Assembly (NCBI RefSeq): GCF_026262505.1
Contig: NC_067207.1
Span: 1,434,252 to 1,498,251, forward strand
DNA length: 64,000 nt
Source: Trichomonas vaginalis G3
Taxonomy: Eukaryota > Parabasalia > Trichomonadida > Trichomonadidae
Direction: 5' to 3'
Numbering within the stretch: position 1 is the first letter of the stretch; each line of letters begins with the position of its first letter. The position numbers were made by a program, and so were the translations under genes. Below the pieces are notes generated by a model. It was not told where the DNA came from and made no database searches. It worked only from the letters and a program-made list of their open reading frames with translations. Shown piece by piece: positions 29,927 through 37,951 of the stretch.

Positions 29927-31324
29927 ATGCTATCGTTATTCCTTCTGACTTTTAAGGGTTCCTATAAATTATCAACGAAGAATCATTTAGCTATTCCATT
30001 AATAACTGCAGGTCTTAATGCTGGTGCAACATTCAACGTTACAGTTACTTCTTCTTCGATTGATCGATTAATGGTTGGACTTCTTACTGAAGCTGCATAT
30101 AATGCCATAACCGAAGATTCGTATAGATCAACATGCATTAATGGAGACCATCCAAATTTCTCAGATTACCAAGAAATTTATGAATTTTCAAATACTTCAA
30201 AAACAGCAACATTTACAGGTACAGTTGTTCATAAAGCCATTTACTATCAGTTCTTCTATGGTTGTAACGCTGATTCATTTGTCGTAGAAGTTTCTTGCCA
30301 CTTCAAAAATCCAAATTCTTGGATTGACTCCAGATACGATCCTTTGTTTACAGTTTTACCAATTATGGCCGCAATCATGGGTCTTGTTCTCATTATTTGG
30401 CTTATTAATTGGTTCATTAATTTCAAAGTTCAGATTTATATACATTATTGTTTTACAGCTACATTATCGGCCATGGTAATAAGTGCTATTGCCTATACCG
30501 GGTATATCTCTGCCTACAAACGTTCAGAAAGCCCACTTGGAGCAAGTATATTCTATTTCATCACTTTAATCATCAAATACGTCATTGTCTTCTCTACAAT
30601 ATTACTTGCAGCCAAAGGCTGGTGCATTCTCGTTGATACAATCAAACTTTGTGAATTTTTCCTCGCATTTATCTACTCCGCTTGCGCCGTCGCATGTTTT
30701 ATCCTTATTATATACACAAACTTCACTTTTATTGTTCAGGCCATCGTTCTATTGATCGGCTTAGTTTTTACCGCATTATACATGCATAATCTTATTGTTT
30801 CCATCAATAAACTGAACCACATGATGATTGCATACATGCTTGTTATACAACAGCATGGAATAGACCCAACAACGACTCCAATTCAGCATAAGAAGAGAAT
30901 GTACCAATTTTACAGCGGTTTCTTGATTTCATGTGTTGCAATGGTTATTATATACCTTATTGTTCGAATGTTTGTTGACATGGGCTTATGGATTCCAGAT
31001 TTACTTTCATATTTGTTTGAATCATATTTCATGATTGGAATTCTTTCTATTTTCTTCATCCGTAACCAATATGCAAATGGTTATACATCAATTAATGACA
31101 CCAATGGTCCAACCGAAGAGTTTTCACTTGCAGATATCGAAAATGCCGGTGCAAACTTCACTCCGGGCCAAGGAACTCAGTGGAGTCCAGGAATGACACT
31201 TCCTTCGCAGCCAGAAGTAACTGAAGGACCGAAACAGATCAGCCTCGAATCTCCAGACGGAGTTGAAGAGATAGAGATTGCTCCAGGATCATACGCTGAC
31301 CAACAACAGCAACAACAACCATAA
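29927..31324 (+). CDS. Seven-transmembrane GOST/lung-7TM-like membrane protein
   Basis: 465 residues. A hydrophobic start (MLSLFLLTFKGSYKL) precedes a lumenal domain of about 110 residues with Cys in TCING, GCNAD and VSCHF. Seven hydrophobic spans follow, from about 143 to 380, then a Pro/Gln-rich cytoplasmic tail ending in a run of Q. The third span ends in STILLAAKGWCILVD, close to the LLIAKGW motif of the GOST families (GPR107/108, GPR180, TMEM145/lung 7TM). Those proteins work in Golgi and endosomal traffic; the exact partner here is unknown. Divergent from the pseudokinase gene. A decayed fragment of a paralogue lies at 33240-33470. Intact. Confidence 0.65.
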   Translation: MLSLFLLTFKGSYKLSTKNHLAIPLITAGLNAGATFNVTVTSSSIDRLMVGLLTEAAYNAITEDSYRSTCINGDHPNFSDYQEIYEFSNTSKTATFTGTVVHKAIYYQFFYGCNADSFVVEVSCHFKNPNSWIDSRYDPLFTVLPIMAAIMGLVLIIWLINWFINFKVQIYIHYCFTATLSAMVISAIAYTGYISAYKRSESPLGASIFYFITLIIKYVIVFSTILLAAKGWCILVDTIKLCEFFLAFIYSACAVACFILIIYTNFTFIVQAIVLLIGLVFTALYMHNLIVSINKLNHMMIAYMLVIQQHGIDPTTTPIQHKKRMYQFYSGFLISCVAMVIIYLIVRMFVDMGLWIPDLLSYLFESYFMIGILSIFFIRNQYANGYTSINDTNGPTEEFSLADIENAGANFTPGQGTQWSPGMTLPSQPEVTEGPKQISLESPDGVEEIEIAPGSYADQQQQQQP

Positions 31325-31425
31325 CTTGGTATTTTTTATTGTATATATCTTATCTTCAATATATTTTTTTCATTGATAAAATAAAATTTAAAAATATTCA
31401 TACTAATACTTATTACAGTAAAATT

Positions 31426-31561
31426 AACACTTTTCCGACGTTTTGTTAGGTACGCGAAGCGACCCAAAAAATGTCATAAAAGCGTAATGCTCTATTATAT
31501 ATGATTATTTTTGCTTTTAGTACCGAACAGCATTTGAATCAAAAATAATCGTATGCTAGAT
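31426..31561. mobile_element. Double-hairpin element with AATT duplication, copy 2
   Basis: 136 bp, homologous along its length to copy 1 (26797-26929): same start ACACTTTTCCGACGTTTTGT, same second hairpin ending CAAAAATAATCGTAT, AATT on both sides (31422-31425, 31562-31565). The first stem is partly decayed. It lies 100 bp downstream of the 7TM gene. Confidence 0.75.
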
Positions 31562-31565
31562 AATT

Positions 31566-32130
31566 TCATTTTTTCCTAATGCAATAGGGACAAAGATTGA
31601 AATATATATATATTATTTGAGAGTATTTCATTGTGTATTTACGCCCATCTGACTTCAATTTAAATTCATGACTTCGTGCATGATTAATGATTTACCATAT
31701 TGAAAATTGGGAAACTCTTCATCATTTTTGGAAACCGCTATTCAAGTGTTCAGAAAGCCTGATAGTAGGGCATAAATGTGATTAGGAGAGATCTGACTGT
31801 CTAATTTGTTCATTAGCAGCAGGTTTGAAAATCAACTGTTCTTCTAAGAATGAGATAACTATTTGTTTTATGTTTGAAATATCAAAGCATTTTTTAATAG
31901 ATTATCCAATTAAGAGAGAAGTAATTGTTCTCGAGATTTGTTGCTTCTTCCACAAGAGATTATTGTTTTCCTTCAAATGAATTCAAAAATAAAGTATAGA
32001 ATTACTTTTTGCTTCAAATAAACAGTTACAATTTGTCAGATTTTAAATATTTTGTCACTTTTTTAAAATTTCATAAAGACATATTCTCCACAATCTACCT
32101 TTACTAATGAATGCACTGTATTATCAACAA
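31566..32130. other. Intergenic with a decayed TTAA-MITE remnant
   Basis: At 31632-31672 the words TTTACGCCCATCTGACTTCA and AATTTAAATTCATGAC match the left half of MITE family 1; no clean right end survives. No gene was seen in the rest. Confidence 0.4.
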
Positions 32131-32137
32131 AATAAAT

Positions 32138-33195
32138 CTAACTCACTTAACCCTATAAATTCAAAGATCGAGCACGAAAATTGCAAGAAAGTTCAGCTGG
32201 AGTAAATATTATGATAATGAAAATAAAGTTGTACAAACACAGAATGGAACACAGCTATATTTTGAAGCGTTAGAGAATAATTATTACATATATTTTTGTT
32301 TCTTTGAAAAATGTAAAGAACAAGGCGCAATTTTCATCAAAAGTTCGAATGAAATCTGTGCATTGCTCGAACAATCCACATTTAATAATTGCAGTGCTAT
32401 AGCAGAATGTGGTTCTCTTACCTTTGACTGCCAACAAGGAGGACAATTTGTTCAAGAACGAACTTGTTATTTTTCTTCAGTAGCAAGAGCAGACCAGGCA
32501 TTTGGCCAAGCTGTTACACATTCTGCTTCTTATAAAAACTACGCTCTTGAAGTTTCAGTTTCTAAATGTGGAGAAAGTGAAACTAAAATGGAATATACAT
32601 TTGGCATTGGAATGGGCGACCTAATTATTTCCAGTATCAATAGTACAAACAACATATGCAGTCGATACTCATCAATAGGTTGCAGCCTTGATGGAAATTC
32701 CGGTATATGTAATTTCTCGACATTTAGAGGAAACAATCAATCTGAAAGTTATTCATTGGAATTTTATATTAATTCTAATGAAGGAACTAATGATGATATA
32801 TTAACACATACAGTTTCATATTGCAATATTATTGAAAATAAATGTAGAACAGATGATAACCAAGTTCTATTTTATTGTAAATTCACAACTAACGTTGATC
32901 ACTGCATATTTTTAAATAACACTGCAAAGTACATGTTTTATGAATATAGTAAAGGTTACACTTTGACCATTTCAAATTCATATGTTGATGACAAATCTAT
33001 AAGAGAAGTTGAAGACGAATTTGAGGGAGGTCTGTGTCATTTACTAATGAAAAAGAAAATTATGATTTAGCATATATTTCTAATTTTAATGGAGAAGATT
33101 GTTATGTAAATCCAAAAGATATAACAGATAAAATTCCTTACCTATTTAAATTTGCAAAATGTGCTTCACCTCAATTATTATCGTCAAAATATTAA
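32138..33195 (+). pseudogene. Cys/Asn-rich beta-helix surface protein family, copy D (decayed)
   Basis: Open after a TAA near 32156 (codons STKIARKFSWSKYYDN), through YYIYFCFFEKCKEQGAIFI, CSAIAECGSLTFDC, TCYFSS, SVSKCGES, STFRGNNQS, VSYCNIIENKC, HCIFLNNTAKYMF and ISNSYVDDKS, to about 33030. One base-count change near 33030 shifts the family's GGSVTFTNEKENYD block into the next frame, which then stays open to TAA at 33193-33195 (ENCYVNPKD-type, ending SSKY). There is again no ATG at the front. Six of these copies in one window point to local amplification. The predicted product is a Cys-paired, N-glycosylated extracellular solenoid. Confidence 0.6.
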
Positions 33196-33239
33196 TACTT
33201 GCAGATATTTATGAAACTCTTGATAAAATAATGATAGCA

Positions 33240-33470
33240 TAAAATTTACTATTCGACAACATGGATTAGACCCAATAGCTTCTCCAATTCAGCATAAGAT
33301 GAGAAAGTACAATATCTATATCTAATGGATTCAAGATTCACTTTGTCATCTGCAACCAAGATGCTAATGGCTATTCTTCTATTAATGACATTAATGACCC
33401 ACACGAAGAGTTTTCACTTGCAGACATCAAATATTCTGGTGCAAACTTCACTCCAGACTAAGTAAAAAAA
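33240..33470 (+). pseudogene. Fragment of a 7TM GOST-like gene
   Basis: Reads QHGLDPIASPIQHKMRKY, then after a gap CNQDANGYSSINDINDPHEEFSLADIKYSGANFTPD. These match two separate parts of the intact 7TM protein at 29927-31324 (QQHGIDPTTTPIQHKKRMYQF and NQYANGYTSINDTNGPTEEFSLADIENAGANFTPG). The last two transmembrane spans between them have been lost. It is wedged between beta-helix copies D and E. Confidence 0.85.
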
Positions 33471-33707
33471 TGAAACATAAAGAAATACTAAGCTTTACAT
33501 TTTACTTTAATTGAAAGAGTGTAATTGTAAAAGGAGAAAAAAATACATTTCAAGTAAAAAAAAGTATGTCACGTTTATCAAACTTGATTAAAGAATTTTT
33601 TCTGAAATTTTTCATGTTTCATGTTTATTTCTTATGTTTCAGAACGAAACAAATGCACTGGAATACCAACTAAATAAATCTACCCCTCATTAAATAAAAT
33701 AAATACT

Positions 33708-34704
33708 TAGATAAAATACGAAAATTGCAAGAAAGTTCAGTTGGAGCGAATATTATGATAATAAAAGTAAAATTATACTTACACAGAATGGAACACCATT
33801 ATATATTGATACATTAGAGAACAATTATTACATTAATTTTTGTTTCTTTAAAAAGTGTAAAGAAAAAGGTGCAATTTGCATCAAAAGTGATAAAGATATC
33901 TGTGTATTGCTTGAGCAATCTACATTTTATCGCTGCAGTTCCACATCAGAAGGTGGCTCTGTTTTCTATGATGGCCGTTCTGCAGGGCAATTTGTTCAAG
34001 AACGATCTTGTTATTTTGAATCAATAGCAAATCAAGAGACAGCATTTTGTCAAGTAGCTAAATTTGATTCTTCCAATAAAAACTACGCGTTTGAAGTTTC
34101 AGTTTCTAACTGCGGCGAAAATGAAACAATAGGAGAAATTACGTTTGAAATAGCATGGGGTGATATTCGTTTTTCTAATTTCAATAGCACAAACAACAAA
34201 TGCAAAAAATATTCATCAACAGTTATTCCTCTTTATGGAAGTCCAGGCTTATGCAATTTCTCCATTTTCAGAGAAAACAACCAAACAGGAAATTATTCAT
34301 TTGAATTCAGTAGTACTTATAGATCAAACATTCAAACATTTTCTTATTGCAATGTTATTGGAAATAAATGCGGAACTGACAATAACCAAGTTTTGTTTGC
34401 AAGCTTCTACACAGTTAATGTTGATAACTGCATATTTTTGAAAAATATTGCTAAGTATATGTTTTATAACGATGATTCTCCAGAAAAAGGCTACATTTTG
34501 ACTATATCAGATTCATATATTGAATCAAAGTCAACAAGTACAGGAGGATCTATTACATTTAATAATGAGAAAAATAATTATGATTTGCCACAGACTTCTA
34601 ATTTTCATATAGAAGATTGTTATGTAAGGCCAAAAATCCAAACAGTCAAAGCAAGAAATATTTTTAGATTTGCATTAGTAGTATCATCTTTATTGTTTTC
34701 TTGA
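33708..34704 (+). pseudogene. Cys/Asn-rich beta-helix surface protein family, copy E (most complete)
   Basis: One uninterrupted frame from just after a TAA near 33713 (codons NTKIARKFSWSEYYDN) to 34704, about 330 codons. It has YYINFCFFKKCKEKGAICI, CSSTSEGGSVFYDG, SCYFES, SVSNCGENE, FRENNQTGN, FSYCNVIGNKCG, NCIFLKNIAKYMF, ISDSYIESKSTS and a C-terminal hydrophobic stretch, RFALVVSSLLFS. The tail could be a weak membrane or GPI-type anchor signal. No ATG opens the frame: the first in-frame Met is far inside (KYMF, near 34460). It is either a gene whose start lies beyond an unseen join or a 5'-truncated copy. I list it as a pseudogene because no start can be supported. Confidence 0.5.
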
Positions 34705-34884
34705 GAATTTTATGATTTACCAAGATAATTTTTTATACTAAATTCTATTTTGTTTTTATACAAACATGTGCAAAAATGAGCAAGAACAATAAAAGACACA
34801 CCATGAAGCGCCCAATACAAACCATTTAATTCTCAATTATGGTAATGAGATATTTTTGTGTAGTGTCATATAGAATTAATATTT

Positions 34885-35194
34885 AACAACAGAATTGAAT
34901 CCCATATCATTTATTGTTACATGATAGTCATCAGTGATGAATTTTGCAAGTTTCAAGTATGGCTTTGTATAGAAGTTGTTATACGTAATGGCATTTAAAA
35001 TATCCTTGATAATAATTTTGAGGAAATATCTCTTTGAATCAATCAATTCTGTTTTTGATCATTTTGTAAATCAAGTTTAAATCTTTGATATTTCCTGTTT
35101 TTAGCTGATACAATGCAACATATGAGTCGATATGGTATTTAAAGTTATCTCTGAGTTCACTGTATTTACTTCGATGAATGTCATAATCGGTCAT
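34885..35194 (-). pseudogene. DUF3447/ankyrin-repeat protein, 5' fragment (copy 3)
   Basis: Begins at an ATG (35194) with MTDYDIHRSKYSELRDNFKY, IDSYVALYQLKTGN, KMIK. It shifts frame by one extra A in the run after KMIK (near 35062) and then continues DSKRYFLKIIIKDILN and LAKFITDDYHVT before homology ends near 34905. Only the first ~100 residues of the family survive; no ankyrin repeats remain. The 5' flank (35210-35345) is shared with copy 2. Confidence 0.85.
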
Positions 35195-35684
35195 AAAAAA
35201 TTTAAAAGTTCTAAATATATATTTTTGACAAATAAAATATCTTTGTAATTCATTGTGAGAGAAAAAACTAAAGAATAAAGGAGATAAGTTGAAAGATTCC
35301 AAGGATTAGCATTCCAGTAGTACAAAGCTAATTATTTTGTTTTTAGAATATTATTCAGTATTGTGAATTAAATGAACTACTTGTAGTCAAATTTCATAAT
35401 ATTATATATAAGACATGATGAATATTACTTGAAAACCGAAATTATTCTCAAATTATGTATTAGTTATGGAAAAATAGCTTTAACTCAAGGAAGGAAAAGA
35501 ATTTGATGACAATATTAGTAATATTTCGAATGAGAAATCGGTCAACCTTTATGAATATAGATTAAAAATGATTTTTCGCTAAAAGTGAAAGGCATAGTGG
35601 TATTTAATACAAATATGCTTGATATTTTAATTAACTTAATATGTATTTGAATTTAATAAAACTTGGCTAAAAATAACAAAATAA
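35195..35684. other. Conserved ankyrin-family 5' flank, then unassigned
   Basis: 35210-35345 (minus strand) matches the flank before ankyrin copy 2 (26030-26160). Beyond that, no gene or repeat that I can support. Confidence 0.5.
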
Positions 35685-35921
35685 TTATTCGTCGCTATCG
35701 CTTAATTTTGAAGCATAAGCATTAATTTCTGCATCTGTAAGCGTTTCTGGGTCTGATATTACATCGTTATCATCTACTTCAGCAGCAGGGGCAAATAATG
35801 GAATATCTGAGTCTGATTTTGAGTCTATTGGAACAATATCTATCGGGTTTGCTTTTGGAACGTGAAGATTTGCATAGAAGTCATTTTCTTGTGGAAATCG
35901 AATAGAACAGCAATTACCCAT
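35685..35921 (-). CDS. Small acidic protein with predicted N-myristoylation and palmitoylation
   Basis: 78 residues starting MGNCCSIRF. After Met removal, Gly2 with Asn3 and Ser6 fits the N-myristoyltransferase signal (G-x-x-x-S/T), and Cys4-Cys5 are likely palmitoylation sites. This is an SH4-like dual-acylation tag for membrane attachment. The remainder is acidic and Asp/Ser-rich, with no known domain (SKSDSDIPLF, EVDDNDVISDPETLTDAEINAYASKLSDSDE). The gene is supported by a good Inr (TCACT) 14 nt upstream and by the acylation motif placed exactly at the start. The function is unknown; it may be a membrane-tethered adaptor. Confidence 0.7.
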   Translation of the reverse strand: MGNCCSIRFPQENDFYANLHVPKANPIDIVPIDSKSDSDIPLFAPAAEVDDNDVISDPETLTDAEINAYASKLSDSDE

Positions 35922-35932
35922 ATTTAAATAAA

Positions 35933-35937
35933 AGTGA
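35933..35937 (-). promoter_or_regulatory. Initiator (TCACT) of the small acylated protein gene
   Basis: Minus-strand TCACT, A+1 at 35935, leaving a 14-nt leader to the ATG at 35921. Confidence 0.65.
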
Positions 35938-36468
35938 CAACCTCTGTGATTTTTTTTTTCAACTCATTTTTCATACTGCAACCATAGTATATTATCTTGT
36001 GTTACTATAGTTCTACCATCATCCTACTTCTTTTGTTCAAATTGCTCTCATATACTTCTCTTTTGGAAGTTTTATGCCATGTGAGAGATAAATTTGCCAA
36101 TTGTCACTTTTCACAAAAAGTGATATTTTAAAATTAGGAGATTCATGATACGAGAGATACGAAGTTCTCGCGTATGACACGAGAACATCAAGCCTCCAAT
36201 AGCGAACACTTTAAAGAGATTTTAGAGAAGCCCTTTTTCAAAATAACTCCATTTTTAAAGGATATCTCTAGGGATAGAGATATTAGAGTTCCAAAGCTCA
36301 ACATTTATAAAATTCTCTTTGTTTCCATATTTATTTTTTCATATGAAGCATATATTAGTAATTACGTAGCTCTAAAAGTTCGATGCATAATATATTTAGA
36401 AAATCGTTGATTTTTCGAATAGCGTGATTGACATATGTTGTATTTCATGAATAATAGTATGTTATTTA
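35938..36468. other. Intergenic region
   Basis: Contains a small inverted arrangement near 36141-36187 (ACGAGAGATACGAAG and CTCGCGTATGACACGAG). An ATG frame of 78 codons at 36174 has no domain, no Inr and poor codon use, so I do not call it a gene. Confidence 0.4.
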
Positions 36469-36472
36469 TTAA

Positions 36473-36587
36473 GGCTGCCCTTACGCCCATCTGACTTTAA
36501 TTCAAATTTTTGACAACCGACGTGAAGCTTCATTGAAAATTAACCTTAAGCACCTGAATTGAATGTCATAGGGACGTAAGTACACCT
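36473..36587 (+). mobile_element. TTAA-flanked MITE, family 1, copy 3
   Basis: 115 bp with ends GGCTGCCCTTACGCCC and (reverse complement) AGGTGTACTTACGTCCC, flanked by TTAA at 36469-36472 and 36588-36591. It lies 50 bp upstream of Tvmar1 copy 2. Confidence 0.85.
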
Positions 36588-36755
36588 TTAAATATGTGAT
36601 AAAAATATAAATATTATTCAATTAAAAAATAATAATATAGGGTGTCCAAAGGTGCGTTTAGCACAGCGCTCTATATGAGACTATTAAAGGAGATATATGC
36701 TGATTATAAATATATAATAAAAAATATGAATATATGTATATGATGAGTATGTTGT

Positions 36756-36827
36756 ATTTTGGCGCCATGCCGGGATATAAAATGAATTTTGAGACAAGAG
36801 GCGGTTTCGCGGGAAATTTTGGCGGGA
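36756..36827 (+). promoter_or_regulatory. E2F-like sites upstream of transposase, copy 2
   Basis: Same three words as in copy 1 (TTTTGGCGC, TTTCGCGGGAAA, TTTTGGCGGGA), unchanged. Confidence 0.4.
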
Positions 36828-36833
36828 TTTTTT

Positions 36834-36838
36834 TCATT
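36834..36838 (+). promoter_or_regulatory. Initiator (TCATT) of the Tvmar1 transposase, copy 2
   Basis: TCATT, A+1 at 36836, 9 nt before the ATG at 36845. Confidence 0.6.
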
Positions 36839-36844
36839 TTTTTA

Positions 36845-37860
36845 ATGAATCATAAAGAAAACATCCTCGCTCTTGCAAAAAAATGCAAAGACTGTAAAAA
36901 AATCTACGAGACATTGGTAAAATGCTTCGGTATGGATGCTCCTAGCTATTCCACTGTAACGTATCATGTTAGGATGTATCACTTCATGAACAAAAAGGCG
37001 CCCATCATAAAAATTGACAAAAAATTGCCGGATCAAAGAAAAATCAAAGCAATTCTTCAAGCGCTAGATGAAGACCCAAGAGCATCACTCAGAAGGATAG
37101 AGGAGATGACAAAGATACCACGTACAACAGTCAGTTATTATCTGCACAATTATTTGAACTACAAACTAGCGTATACACGTTGGGTTCCGCACAACCTTAA
37201 TTCAGTTCAAAAAAATCTAGAGTCCAATCTTCGAAAGAGCTCCTCTCTATATTGGGTGCGTATCAATCCAAGAAGTTTCGCTTTTTAGTAACAGGGGACG
37301 AGTCTTGGTTTCAATATGCAACAGAAGCCAAAATCATGTGGATCCCGAAGGATGAAAATCCGCAAACATTCCCGAAGAAAAAAATTGACACACCAATGAT
37401 GATGTTGTCGGTTTTTTGGGGCGCGAATGGCATCATCGCAATTGATATTCTTCAAAAACCTAATACGATGAATGCTCAGTATCTAATTGACAATGTTCTT
37501 ACTCAAATTATCAATTCTGATGAGTTTGAGAAATCCAAACAACAAAAACAAAAGTTTGCAATTCATTTTGATAATTCAAGAGTTCACAAAAGTCATAAGG
37601 TAATGAATTACTTGTTGGAAAACAATGTCAAAGTTGTTCCAAACCCAATTTATTCACCTGATATTGCACCCTCTGACTTTTATTTATTCGGCACGCTAAA
37701 AAAGAGAGCTGAAGGACGCGAATTCGCGAGTCCAGATGATCTTGAAAATTTTGTAAGAGAGCAATTTGAGCAATTTTCTCATGATGATTTAAAGCGTGTC
37801 TTTCAAGCCTGGATCGATCACTGCGAACGCGTGATTGAATCCAATGGTGATTATATTTAA
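36845..37860 (+). pseudogene. Mariner DD34D transposase, copy 2 (one frameshift)
   Basis: Same transposase as copy 1, with all three catalytic Asp codons present (VTGDESW, IHFDNSRVH, APSDFYLFG). The frame is broken once, by loss of one A from an eight-A run around 37208-37214, where copy 1 keeps SVQKKSRVQSS. Copy 2 lacks the nonsense codon of copy 1 (it has GAA). Neither copy alone encodes a full protein. Confidence 0.9.
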
Positions 37861-37951
37861 ATAAACTTTATATATATGTAACTTGTTTATTTCTATTCGC
37901 AGTATTCAGGTTTGTGCTAAACACACCTTTGGACACCCTATACAAAAAAAA

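Larger units (their letters stand above)
36638..37940 (+). mobile_element. Tvmar1: Tvmar1 mariner transposon, copy 2
   Basis: 1,303 bp, the same ends as copy 1, TA flanks at 36636-36637 and 37941-37942. One base shorter than copy 1 because of one A fewer in an A-run (about 37208-37214). It landed 9 bp beyond the stop codon of the minus-strand LRR gene, so it now occupies that gene's 3' end region without touching the coding part. Confidence 0.95.

Noticed and set aside
31632-31770. Fifth full MITE family 1 copy
   Set aside because: Only the left half is recognisable and no TTAA pair remains.
36174-36410. 78-codon ATG frame MTREHQASNSEHFKEILEKP
   Set aside because: No domain, no initiator nearby, lies in repeat-rich spacer; more likely chance.
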